Below are positions 8,599-14,386 of a DNA stretch of 14,386 nt, one piece after another. Position 1 is the first letter of the stretch. Every line of letters starts with the position of its first letter. The notes under the pieces were generated by a model. The model had not been told where the DNA came from, did no database searches, and was given only the letters and a program-made list of their open reading frames with translations. Position numbers and translations under genes: made by a program. Source of the stretch: Leucothrix mucor (GTDB lineage: Bacteria > Pseudomonadota > Gammaproteobacteria > Thiotrichales > Thiotrichaceae); contig DRMS01000334.1 in the NCBI GenBank assembly GCA_011322515.1, positions 1 to 14,386 of the forward strand, in the 5' to 3' direction.

Positions 8599-8717
8599 CC
8601 TATTGATGATACAATACTTTATGTTCTTTATGTCCTCTCAGGGCGGGTGGGCTATTGTTTTTGAATTGGTGAAGGCAGTGTGAAGTAGTTTTATTAACTT
8701 CCTTAGTCATCAAGATA

Positions 8718-8725
8718 GAATTTAA
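8718..8725. repeat. Left target-site duplication of MITE-2 copy 1
   Basis: GAATTTAA directly abuts the left terminal inverted repeat and is repeated at 8899-8906 directly after the right one. The rest of the metZ-helicase spacer (8599-8717) shows nothing I recognise. Confidence 0.8.
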
Positions 8726-8898
8726 GGCTACCAACTTATAGGTGGGACAAGTCACGTCATGGCAAATAACCCGAACCCTTCGACAAGCTCAGGGAACTAG
8801 CCCTTCGGTAGTAGACTCAGGACACCGCTTCCTGAGCTTGTCGAAGGGTGCGGGTGAATAGGCAAAAACATTAACTGCCCCGCCTTAAACTGGTAGCC
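8726..8898. mobile_element. MITE-2 copy 1 (173 bp) with perfect 8-bp target duplication
   Basis: The ends are inverted repeats: GGCTACCAACTTATAGGTGG at the left, with GGCTACCAGTTTAAGGCGGG on the complement of the right end. The element is flanked exactly by GAATTTAA at 8718-8725 and 8899-8906, a perfect 8-bp direct repeat. It has no coding capacity. The core contains 18-bp perfect arms CCCTTCGACAAGCTCAGG (8776-8793) and their complement (8831-8848), a REP-like palindrome. An 8-bp duplication fits several IS families (IS1595, IS66, ISL3, IS6), so no parent is assigned. Confidence 0.88.
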
Positions 8899-8907
8899 GA
8901 ATTTAAT

Positions 8908-8963
8908 AAGTGAACGTCTATAGGAGGCTGTTCCATCTAAAATGGATAGCCTAATATTCACTT
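8908..8963 (-). terminator. Long imperfect hairpin just past the helicase gene stop
   Basis: AAGTGAA (8908-8914) pairs with TTCACTT (8957-8963). Inside it, AGGCT..TCCAT pairs imperfectly with ATGGA..GCCT around a TCTAAA-like loop. It starts at the minus-strand stop codon, where a terminator for the helicase transcript would sit. No clear T run follows on either strand, so efficiency is uncertain. It might instead be an inverted-repeat remnant. Confidence 0.35.
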
Positions 8964-11008
8964 TAGGTGTGTAAATAACGCACGGGAGTAGATTCTTTTT
9001 TAGGCGATGCTGTTGTCGGTATCAGCATTTCCTTTAGTTGCAGTGAGTTGGGGATCGTGTCAGATGTCAGAAGCAAAACAAGTTTTTGGCTGGCACGCGT
9101 CATTCCCATATACAGCTTACGAGTATTTTCTATTGCTAATGTATGTCGCTCACGATCACCAATTTTTGCACTATTTTCTTTATCAAATAGCGCCTGTAAA
9201 CCTGTGATAAAGACAATCGGGCTTTCAATGCCTGTTGCGGCCTCTAGCTCACAAATCCGTAATGCATCTTCATTCCAATAGGGATCGGTTAAAATACAGG
9301 CTGGTGTTCCAAGAGCGTTTTTTACTGTTTGTAGCAAGGGGCGCACATTAAAACTGGCAGCATCTAGGATAAGAATATCCTGCGCTGCGACACCTTGTTG
9401 CAATAGCTTATGAATCTCGCTTAGTAAGCGGTTTTTCTCATCTTTTTTATTATGAAAATGCAGTAGCGTTGGGGCGATACAGTCCGCTGGTGGAACGCCA
9501 TTGCACGATATGTCTACTAGCATATGATCCGCTTCGTCAGGTAAGCGATTAAAGCGAAAGTCATCCGCAACTTTTAAGATAATAGGATTTGAGCGATAGT
9601 TTTTTTGCAATCGGAAGGTACGATTACGTAGATCAATGCCTGTTTCTTTCCAGCTTAGATTGCGGTTTAGAAAGCCTTGATCGGGATCAGCTACCATAAA
9701 GAGCTGTCCTGTCTCGGGTTTGATTGCTTTTTTAATCAACGCAAACCAAATAGGCGCAAAGTATTGCGCTTCATCGACAAGTACATGATCATATTGCTCT
9801 ATATTTATCTTGCCATCCTGCATATCACGCCATAATTGGCGCGGTAAATCAGCCCAGAGCATGATATGACGCGCATTTAGCTCAGCATCAAAGTCTAATA
9901 CTGCGTGCCATAGGCGTTCGCGCATTTCCTCACCTAAGGAATAGGCTTGCCCCGAACGATCCACTCTCAAATAATCGGCTTCGGTAAAAATCAGACGGTC
10001 TTTAATAAAATTAATTTCACGCAAAAATAAGTGTTTAGTAAAGGAGGTTCCTTTAAAGTGACGTTCTAATATTTGTACCAGAACATCCATCACATCATCT
10101 TCATAGACAAAGCGGCGTGTCCACTTCCATTGACGCAGACACCATTCCATAAAGGGCTGGCATTCATTTTCTTGATACTGGAAGAGGTCTTTATAGCGTG
10201 ATCTTAGATAGTGATTAATCGCTTTATTATGGGTTAGAACGAGTACTTTTTTATCAGGATATAGCTCACGCAGTAGTTTTGCACGGTGTAATAAAATTAA
10301 TGATTTACCGCTACCCGCTGCGCCATGAATTAGGCGTAGATTGTATTGATGAGGTATAGTTGAGCTTGTTTTTAAGACTAAATCTTGTTTTAGCGCAAAT
10401 TCTTGCTCTTCACTTAGTAAAAATTGTGCTAACGGTGGTTTTGATTGATTTTTAGCACGATGCAGTGAGTGACTTTTTGGAAGCGTAGATTCAGGGCTAA
10501 AACGGCTACGCATATAGTCAAGCGCATAGTTAGACATAGCTAGACCGAGATATTGATGAACCAAATCTAAAAATAACGGTGGACTGAGTGCGTCATGACC
10601 AAAGAGCCGCAAACCAGATGATGCTAATTGTAGGCGTGTATTGGCTTTTATTCCCTGCGGTAAAATAACAATTAAGGGCGCTAAAACATCGGCGTGAGTG
10701 TGCAATTTTTCAGGAAAAAGTGCCTGTTGAAAGCGCATTAGCTTGTGTAATGATTCTGTTTTATGTGCGAGTATTTTTTTAGTATCAAGGTGAGATAAAT
10801 ACTGCGGTTGTGAATCATCACTACAAATAAAGACCAATAATGATCTATTTTCTTGCTGCAAACAAAATAATGTTCCCGCAGGAAGACCCTCGGTAGACAA
10901 GTGTTGAATTATTTTGTAGTTACTCGCTAAGGTACTTCTTAAATGGTCATACAATTGAGTGGCGACATCGTCTGCTGTCACCGCATACTTTGGTAGTGCG
11001 ACTGCCAT
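8963..11008 (-). CDS. UvrD/Rep-like superfamily 1 helicase with unrecognised N-terminal domain
   Basis: A 681-residue SF1 NTPase. Walker A is GAAGSGKS (229-236); motif Ia is KVLVLTHNKAINHYLR; Walker B is HVLVDEAQ (408-415). The motif III region is VADPDQ (439-444) and motif IV is LQKNYRSNP (467-475). The UvrD_C-type end has GIESPIVFITGL (593-604) and YMGMTRASQKLVLLL (motif VI, 633-647). Together these define an ATP-dependent nucleic-acid motor of the UvrD/DUF2075-like kind; the substrate cannot be read from sequence. Residues 1-190 match no domain I recognise. LLVFICSDDS followed by basic residues recalls NERD/nuclease folds, but no catalytic set is evident. The ATG follows a strong Shine-Dalgarno (AGGGGA). 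It is a single-gene unit, divergent from apaH and convergent with metZ. Confidence 0.85.
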   Translation of the reverse strand: MAVALPKYAVTADDVATQLYDHLRSTLASNYKIIQHLSTEGLPAGTLFCLQQENRSLLVFICSDDSQPQYLSHLDTKKILAHKTESLHKLMRFQQALFPEKLHTHADVLAPLIVILPQGIKANTRLQLASSGLRLFGHDALSPPLFLDLVHQYLGLAMSNYALDYMRSRFSPESTLPKSHSLHRAKNQSKPPLAQFLLSEEQEFALKQDLVLKTSSTIPHQYNLRLIHGAAGSGKSLILLHRAKLLRELYPDKKVLVLTHNKAINHYLRSRYKDLFQYQENECQPFMEWCLRQWKWTRRFVYEDDVMDVLVQILERHFKGTSFTKHLFLREINFIKDRLIFTEADYLRVDRSGQAYSLGEEMRERLWHAVLDFDAELNARHIMLWADLPRQLWRDMQDGKINIEQYDHVLVDEAQYFAPIWFALIKKAIKPETGQLFMVADPDQGFLNRNLSWKETGIDLRNRTFRLQKNYRSNPIILKVADDFRFNRLPDEADHMLVDISCNGVPPADCIAPTLLHFHNKKDEKNRLLSEIHKLLQQGVAAQDILILDAASFNVRPLLQTVKNALGTPACILTDPYWNEDALRICELEAATGIESPIVFITGLQALFDKENSAKIGDRERHTLAIENTRKLYMGMTRASQKLVLLLTSDTIPNSLQLKEMLIPTTASPKKESTPVRYLHT

Positions 11009-11071
11009 GATAAATCCCCTAAAAACTGTGTATTTTCGACTTCATTGTCTTATTTTTGATATATACACCGC

Positions 11072-11104
11072 TTGTCAGTATACATATTCTGCATAATATG
11101 TAAA
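11072..11104. promoter_or_regulatory. Overlapping divergent promoters and 8-6-8 palindrome (candidate operator)
   Basis: On the minus strand, TTTACA (11104-11099), a 16-bp spacer and TATACT (11082-11077) form a good promoter for the helicase gene. On the plus strand, TTGTCA (11072-11077), 16 bp and TAATAT (11094-11099) form a plausible promoter for apaH. The two overlap almost completely. Between the boxes lies TACATATT-CTGCAT-AATATGTA (11081-11102), with perfect 8-bp arms. A protein bound there could switch both directions. A second possible -10 (TAAAAT) lies just before the apaH start. Confidence 0.5.
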
Positions 11105-11150
11105 AACATTTTTATCGTTGTGGTGAGACTAATAAGGTAAAATAGTACAT

Positions 11151-11960
11151 ATGGCAATATACGCAATTGGCGACATTCAAGGATGCTATGATCCTTTTAG
11201 ACGATTACTCGATAAAATAAAATTTACTCCAGAAAAGGATACGCTATGGATAGCAGGTGATTTGGTTAGTCGCGGCAAACAGTCACTCGAAGTATTACGT
11301 TTTATCAAAGCGCTGGATAAGTCAGCGATCAGTGTGCTGGGTAATCATGATATATCCTTGATTGCCAGTCATTACGGCTTGTTTAAACCGCATAAAACAT
11401 TAAAACCTATTTTCTCTGCGCCTGACCGTGAAGAGCTTATCGATTGGCTTCGCAACAGACCTTTTTTGCATGTTGATAAGACGCTTGGTTATTGCATGGC
11501 GCATGCAGGTATTTCTCCCTCTTGGACACTTGAACAGGCAATATCCTGTGCTGAGGAGATACAGATTCCTTTGCGCGGTAATCATGCAGACTTATGGCTA
11601 CAAGAAATTTACGGAAATAAACCCGCAAAATGGAAAAATGACCTAAAATCATACAAACGATATCGTTATAGTTTGAACAGTTTTGTACGTATGCGGTATA
11701 GTAAGGCGAAAGGGGCGCTTGATTTTCATCACAAAAAAAATCCTTTTGAAAGGAAGGATAAATACCCCAATTTGATGCCTTGGTTTCTTTGCCCCATCAG
11801 AAAACCGCTACCTGTTAAGGTTATTTTTGGTCACTGGTCTAGCCTTGGTTTTTATCAGGATGAAAATGTAATCGCTCTTGATACAGGCTGTGTCTGGAAT
11901 CATAAACTCACTGCCATTCAATTGAATAAAGAAATAATTACCTCCGTGGAATGCCCATAA
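11151..11960 (+). CDS. apaH: Symmetrical bis(5'-nucleosyl)-tetraphosphatase (diadenosine tetraphosphatase)
   Basis: Hydrolyses Ap4A symmetrically to two ADP; in other bacteria it is also linked to removal of Np4 caps from RNA. It is a cytosolic metallophosphatase of the PPP type. The metal- and phosphate-binding motifs are all present in order: GDIQGC (7-12), GDLVSRG (36-42), GNHD (64-67), MAHAG (116-120), GHWSSLG (227-233) and DTGCVWN (244-250). The length of 269 residues is close to the 280 of E. coli ApaH. The usual E. coli context (ksgA-apaG upstream, folA downstream) is absent. Instead it is divergent from a helicase gene and overlaps the next gene. Only a weak AAGG lies upstream of the ATG. 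The stop TAA shares its last A with the ATG at 11960, implying coupled translation with the downstream gene. Confidence 0.95.
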   Translation: MAIYAIGDIQGCYDPFRRLLDKIKFTPEKDTLWIAGDLVSRGKQSLEVLRFIKALDKSAISVLGNHDISLIASHYGLFKPHKTLKPIFSAPDREELIDWLRNRPFLHVDKTLGYCMAHAGISPSWTLEQAISCAEEIQIPLRGNHADLWLQEIYGNKPAKWKNDLKSYKRYRYSLNSFVRMRYSKAKGALDFHHKKNPFERKDKYPNLMPWFLCPIRKPLPVKVIFGHWSSLGFYQDENVIALDTGCVWNHKLTAIQLNKEIITSVECP

Positions 11961-12829
11961 TGAGATCTTTAATACGAATCGCCGCAAAAGCAGCTCGCTA
12001 TCCATTTACCCGTGTCGCTAGAAAAACAAAATTAAAGAAGGGGGGGGAGAAAAAAGCAGTTACAGCAAAGAAAATTAATAAAGAAGAAGAGCTTGCCGCA
12101 GAGGAAGCTAATAAAAAAGAAGTAAACCGTAACGAAGCAAAAGCAGATAACGCTAGTAAGGGAGGTGAGGACGAAAGCATTGACGAAGAAACACTAAAAC
12201 AAATGCTGGCAGCGGCTCCAAGGGATGAGGTATTAGTTAATGCCTCAGGTCTAGAAGTTGTATTGCGTGGGCATGAATATAAGGTAAGACTGACCAAACC
12301 TGCGAATGGTGCAAAAGTACTTGAGCTTCAGACAGCTTTAACAAGAAATCGTGACCTATTAGAAAAAAGTACAGAAAATTTATATCGTTTACATTGTGGA
12401 AATATAGCTAAAAATAAAGAACATAATGCATTCGTTGAGGCTATTGAAAAGGGTAATGTAAAGCCAGAAAATGATAAAATGAAGGAAGCTTTTGCCAAAT
12501 TAGTTGAAATGGGCAAGGTTGATCTTAATGCATGGGATGAAAAATTTCTTCGTCCAGGAATACAGAATGCTTTGGTTGCTAGAGCAAATATAGATTTGTT
12601 AATTCCACTGATCAATATGCGTGGCGGAGAGGCAGAGTATAAAGGTCTAGAAGCCTTGCCTATTAATGATCATATCAATATTTTGCGTGATAATGCTGCT
12701 AAGCAAGCGGCAGAGGATGAAATTCCACCACCTGAACCTGAAAAAACAGATGAATGGACGATTCAAGAGTTTCTCACAGCTGCGGTCATTGTAATTATTA
12801 TTGCTTTACTATTAAGAGCATTTATTTAG
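11960..12829 (+). CDS. Unrecognised protein with charged N-terminus and C-terminal membrane anchor
   Basis: I recognise no family. The start is likely the ATG at 11960, which overlaps the apaH stop (TAATG), giving 289 residues; an in-frame ATG at 11951 would add three. Residues 1-30 are basic and amphipathic (RSLIRIAAKAARYPF). A Lys/Glu/Ala-rich low-complexity stretch to about residue 75 is probably disordered. A middle globular, mostly helical part follows (about 80-250). A single hydrophobic helix (FLTAAVIVIIIALLLRAFI) closes the protein, as in tail-anchored inner-membrane proteins with a cytoplasmic body. The gene is translationally coupled to apaH. A run of eight G at 12040-12047 lies near the 5' end in otherwise AT-rich DNA; slippage there would truncate the product. 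No function is proposed. Confidence 0.75.
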   Translation: MRSLIRIAAKAARYPFTRVARKTKLKKGGEKKAVTAKKINKEEELAAEEANKKEVNRNEAKADNASKGGEDESIDEETLKQMLAAAPRDEVLVNASGLEVVLRGHEYKVRLTKPANGAKVLELQTALTRNRDLLEKSTENLYRLHCGNIAKNKEHNAFVEAIEKGNVKPENDKMKEAFAKLVEMGKVDLNAWDEKFLRPGIQNALVARANIDLLIPLINMRGGEAEYKGLEALPINDHINILRDNAAKQAAEDEIPPPEPEKTDEWTIQEFLTAAVIVIIIALLLRAFI

Positions 12830-12855
12830 ATACAAATACGGAGTAATGTCCCTGC

Positions 12856-12888
12856 GGGTGTTGATTTGCATTGTCCTAAATCAACCCT
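12856..12888 (+). terminator. Hairpin after the apaH operon
   Basis: GTTGATTT (12860-12867) and AAATCAAC (12878-12885) form a perfect 8-bp stem with a 10-nt loop, extended by GGG/CCC across a bulge. It starts about 30 bp after the last stop codon. No T run follows, so it may be a weak terminator or an mRNA 3'-end hairpin. Confidence 0.4.
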
Positions 12889-12906
12889 CCTTGGAACTTC
12901 CTAAAC

Positions 12907-13075
12907 GGCTACCAACTTAAGGCGGGGCAAGTAACGTCATAGCAAACAACCCACACCCTTCGACAAGCTCAGGGAACTAGCCCTTCGGTAGACTCAGGAC
13001 ACCGCTTCCTGAGCTTGTCGAAGGGTGCGGGTGAATAGGCAGAAACATTAACTGTCCCGCTTTAAGCTGGTAGTC
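12907..13075. mobile_element. MITE-2 copy 2 (169 bp)
   Basis: Same element as 8726-8898, in the same orientation. The left end is GGCTACCAACTTAAGGCGGG; the right end on the complement is GACTACCAGCTTAAAGCGGG, with a C-to-T change in the terminal GGTAGCC. The 18-bp palindrome arms are intact (12956-12973 and 13008-13025). It is 3 bp shorter than copy 1 in the loop (GTAGACTC against GTAGTAGACTC). An 11-bp direct repeat ACTTCCTAAAC flanks it (12896-12906 and 13076-13086). CTTGGAACTTCCTAA just before it resembles the right end of MITE-1, so the target may have been a MITE-1 remnant. Confidence 0.85.
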
Positions 13076-13103
13076 ACTTCCTAAACGAATCAGTGGGTAG
13101 TAC

Positions 13104-13370
13104 TTAATAGCAAATGGGTTTTTTACTCTGCTTTAAGTTCTTCTGCTGGTAATCTAACAGCTTGATGCTAGGGAAATAAAAGCAGAGCTTACAAACAACG
13201 TTTTCATATTGATACTGATCAGGCTTCCATTTAGGATCATCATCACCTGATAAGGCAAGACAATAGACCGTTGATAGCGGTCAAATAAGCAATAATGATA
13301 GATAATTATCAGTAGAGATCAATTGTGAAAGGATGTTGTTTTTCTGTATTTCATAAACTCCATATGAGCG
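13104..13370 (-). pseudogene. Decayed Rpn/PD-(D/E)XK-type transposase-nuclease fragment
   Basis: Minus-strand translation pieces resemble the middle of Rpn-family (recombination-promoting nuclease / putative transposase) proteins. One frame gives AHMEF, then (after an in-frame stop) IIIYHYCLFDRYQRSIV. The next frame gives CLALSGDDDPKWKPDQYQYE, then FYFPSIKLLDY and LKQSK. Family proteins, as I recall them, read VHVEVQ, FVYNYRLFDRY, VVSLAVLGDD, W.P..Y and F.FP.VKLLDY, then S.NPFA. A frameshift lies near 13260. A second lies in the A run complementary to T13119-13124: deleting one A restores SKNPFAI. No start and no complete catalytic region survive. The fragment is bounded by MITE-2 copy 2 on one side and MITE-1 copy B on the other. 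Confidence 0.6.
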
Positions 13371-13443
13371 TTGCTATTAAGAGTATTTATTTAGCATTTA
13401 CCTTGAGAAAGAATACAATACCCATAGATTTAAATGCCCTTTA

Positions 13444-13600
13444 GGAAGTTTCAAGTAATGAATCTACCCCTGTTATGCAGATTTTTTGTTTCTGATTGGA
13501 GTATATCAAGAGGTGCATAGTCGCTCTATGGAGCAATTGATAGGATTCAAGCAGAGGCAAAAGGGCAAGTAAGCGGGTAGAATTATTGCTTGGAACTTCC
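13444..13600 (+). mobile_element. MITE-1 copy B (157 bp), abutting ppiC
   Basis: The ends are GGAAGTTTCAAGTAAT and ATTGCTTGGAACTTCC, flanked by TTA at 13441-13443 and 13601-13603. It is in the same orientation as copy C and opposite to copy A. The central hairpin has TATCAA/TTGATA outer arms and a CATAG-TCGCT-CTATG tip. The right end stops 9 bp before the ppiC Shine-Dalgarno, so any ppiC promoter must lie inside or beyond the element. Confidence 0.9.
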
Positions 13601-13621
13601 TTAACTAATGGAGAATACAAA

Positions 13622-13903
13622 ATGGCAGAAGCCGTAGCACGTCACATACTCGTAGACAGTGAAGAAAAATGTAATGAATTAAAGCAACAGATTGTAGATG
13701 GCAAAGACTTTGCAGAGGTTGCTAAAGCTAACTCAAGTTGTCCGTCAAGCGCACAAGGAGGTGATCTAGGATCGTTTGGTCCAGGTCAAATGGTTCCTGA
13801 GTTTGATAAAGTTGTTTTTAGCGCTCCTGTTAATGAGGTTCAAGGTCCTGTAAAAACTCAGTTTGGTTATCATTTATTAGAAGTGACTAGCCGTACGGAC
13901 TAA
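13622..13903 (+). CDS. ppiC: Peptidyl-prolyl cis-trans isomerase, small cytosolic parvulin
   Basis: A 93-residue stand-alone parvulin, the same length as E. coli PpiC (Par10). It catalyses cis-trans isomerisation of Xaa-Pro bonds. There is no signal peptide, so it is cytosolic. Active-site positions of the family are kept: His8 (ARHILV), Cys40 (SSCPSS), Met57 and Phe61 (GQMVPEFDKVVFS) and the C-terminal His84 (TQFGYHLLEV). The start is the ATG at 13622: GGAG at 13610-13613 lies 8 nt upstream and the protein then begins like PpiC. An in-frame ATG... upstream codon at 13586 would begin inside the MITE end and add 12 unrelated residues. The gene stands alone between two MITE-1 copies in direct orientation (13444-13600 and 14013-14170). 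Confidence 0.95.
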   Translation: MAEAVARHILVDSEEKCNELKQQIVDGKDFAEVAKANSSCPSSAQGGDLGSFGPGQMVPEFDKVVFSAPVNEVQGPVKTQFGYHLLEVTSRTD

Positions 13904-13970
13904 TATACGATGCCTTTGCCAAATCTAAACGGTAGCGAATTTTTTAATTAAATTTTAAAAAGATATAAAT

Positions 13971-14000
13971 CAACATGTTATGCCATGTTGAAAATTTTTC
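13971..14000 (+). terminator. Probable ppiC terminator
   Basis: CAACATG (13971-13977) and CATGTTG (13984-13990) form a 7-bp stem with loop TTATGC. AAAATTTTTC follows, including five T. It lies 68 bp after the ppiC stop in an AT-rich spacer. Confidence 0.5.
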
Positions 14001-14012
14001 ACCCCAACATTA

Positions 14013-14170
14013 GGCAGTTTCAAGTAATGACTTTACCTATATTGCGCTGATTTTTTGTTCCTGATTGGAGTATCTCAAGAGGTGCATAGTTGCTTTACGC
14101 AACGATTGAGATGATTCAAGCAGGGGCAAAAGGGCAAGTAAGATGGAGAAAATTATTGCTTGGAGCTTCC
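14013..14170 (+). mobile_element. MITE-1 copy C (158 bp)
   Basis: The ends are GGCAGTTTCAAGTAAT and ATTGCTTGGAGCTTCC, flanked by TTA (14010-14012 and 14171-14173). It is collinear with copy B, with scattered substitutions. The central hairpin arms are TCTCAA/TTGAGA instead of TATCAA/TTGATA, a paired change that keeps the stem. Short open frames across it are by-products of the element. Confidence 0.88.
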
Positions 14171-14276
14171 TTAAACCCTTCAAAGTGCAACCTACTTTTT
14201 GGATATACAAGGATGCCGTTTTTTGGCAAATTTTGCAAAGCAAAGGATCTTCCCCTTTATATTCTGTTTGCTAACC

Positions 14277-14320
14277 CTCGTTCCCATCGCTCTAGCGTAG
14301 GAATGCATATCGAGCATTCC
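14277..14320. repeat. REP-like hairpin repeat
   Basis: CTCGTTCCCATCGCTCTAGC is followed by GTAGGAATGC (to 14306), ATATCGA and GCATTCC. It contains a weak hairpin (TTCC..CGCT/AGCG..GGAA) and a perfect 7-bp hairpin GGAATGC (14300-14306)/GCATTCC (14314-14320). It resembles a dispersed repeat (CGTTCCCA..GCTC..GC..GGGAATGC) that I recall from spacers of many proteobacteria. The surrounding 14171-14365 shows no gene. Confidence 0.5.
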
Positions 14321-14365
14321 TGTTTATAACGGATTCTGTTGGTGACTCTTATCATAGATTAATAC

Positions 14366-14386
14366 GGCTACCAGTTTAAGGCGGGA
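14366..14386. mobile_element. MITE-2 copy 3, cut by the window end
   Basis: GGCTACCAGTTTAAGGCGGG at the window edge is identical to the terminal inverted repeat of MITE-2 copy 1 (complement of its right end). The element presumably continues outside the window. Confidence 0.75.

Noticed and set aside
8599..8717. Terminator directly after metZ
   Set aside because: No hairpin with a T run is visible; the G-rich stretch near 8640 has no complementary arm.
11998..12297. Ser/Ala/Leu-rich minus-strand frame opposite the tail-anchored protein gene
   Set aside because: Its composition is the mirror of the Lys/Glu/Ala-rich sense strand; the sense frame is coupled to apaH and has a membrane helix.
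13586..13621. Upstream in-frame start for ppiC
   Set aside because: These codons begin inside the MITE-1 right end, while a Shine-Dalgarno at 13610-13613 and family alignment support 13622.
7080..14170. Repeats as a CRISPR array
   Set aside because: The copies are 157-173 bp with terminal inverted repeats and target duplications, and are kilobases apart; there are no short regularly spaced repeats.
14037..14329. Two overlapping short frames across MITE-1 copy C
   Set aside because: They lie across a non-coding repeat whose other copies do not keep the frames open in the same way.

Overview
The window looks like chromosomal DNA of an AT-rich gammaproteobacterium. TopA, MetZ, ApaH and a 93-residue PpiC are all of gammaproteobacterial type, and the large secreted protein carries a GlyGly-CTERM-like tail. 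A sulfur-oxidising or methylotrophic relative (Thiotrichales/Methylococcales-like) is a guess that the sequence cannot settle.

Layout. 1-2040 is the 3' part of topA (+). 2275-7080 is a 1601-residue exported multidomain protein (+): a galactose-oxidase-like propeller, Ig-like, PA14 and PKD modules, a second (YVTN) propeller, a diheme peroxidase-like domain and a C-terminal anchor. 7257-7422 is the metZ leader: a promoter, a probable SAM-II riboswitch and an intrinsic terminator. metZ follows at 7423-8598 (+). A UvrD-like helicase gene lies at 8963-11008 (-). Its 142-bp upstream region is shared with the divergent apaH (11151-11960, +), which overlaps an unrecognised tail-anchored protein gene (to 12829, +). 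ppiC is at 13622-13903 (+).

The spacers are full of small mobile repeats. A 157-bp MITE family (MITE-1) has three copies (7080-7236 inverted, 13444-13600, 14013-14170), each flanked by TTA. A second family of about 170 bp (MITE-2) has copies at 8726-8898 and 12907-13075 and a cut-off end at 14366-14386; the first copy has a perfect 8-bp target duplication. A decayed Rpn/PD-(D/E)XK-type transposase fragment lies at about 13104-13370 (-), and a REP-like repeat at 14277-14320.

The strongest observations are: (1) the metZ leader, where a SAM-II aptamer seems coupled to a transcription terminator through a visible alternative pairing; (2) the galactose-oxidase/diheme-peroxidase fusion, which keeps all four copper ligands but has Ala where the cofactor-forming Cys should be; (3) MITE-1 copies whose central hairpin shows a compensatory base change, one copy supplying the last base of a stop codon and two bracketing ppiC.
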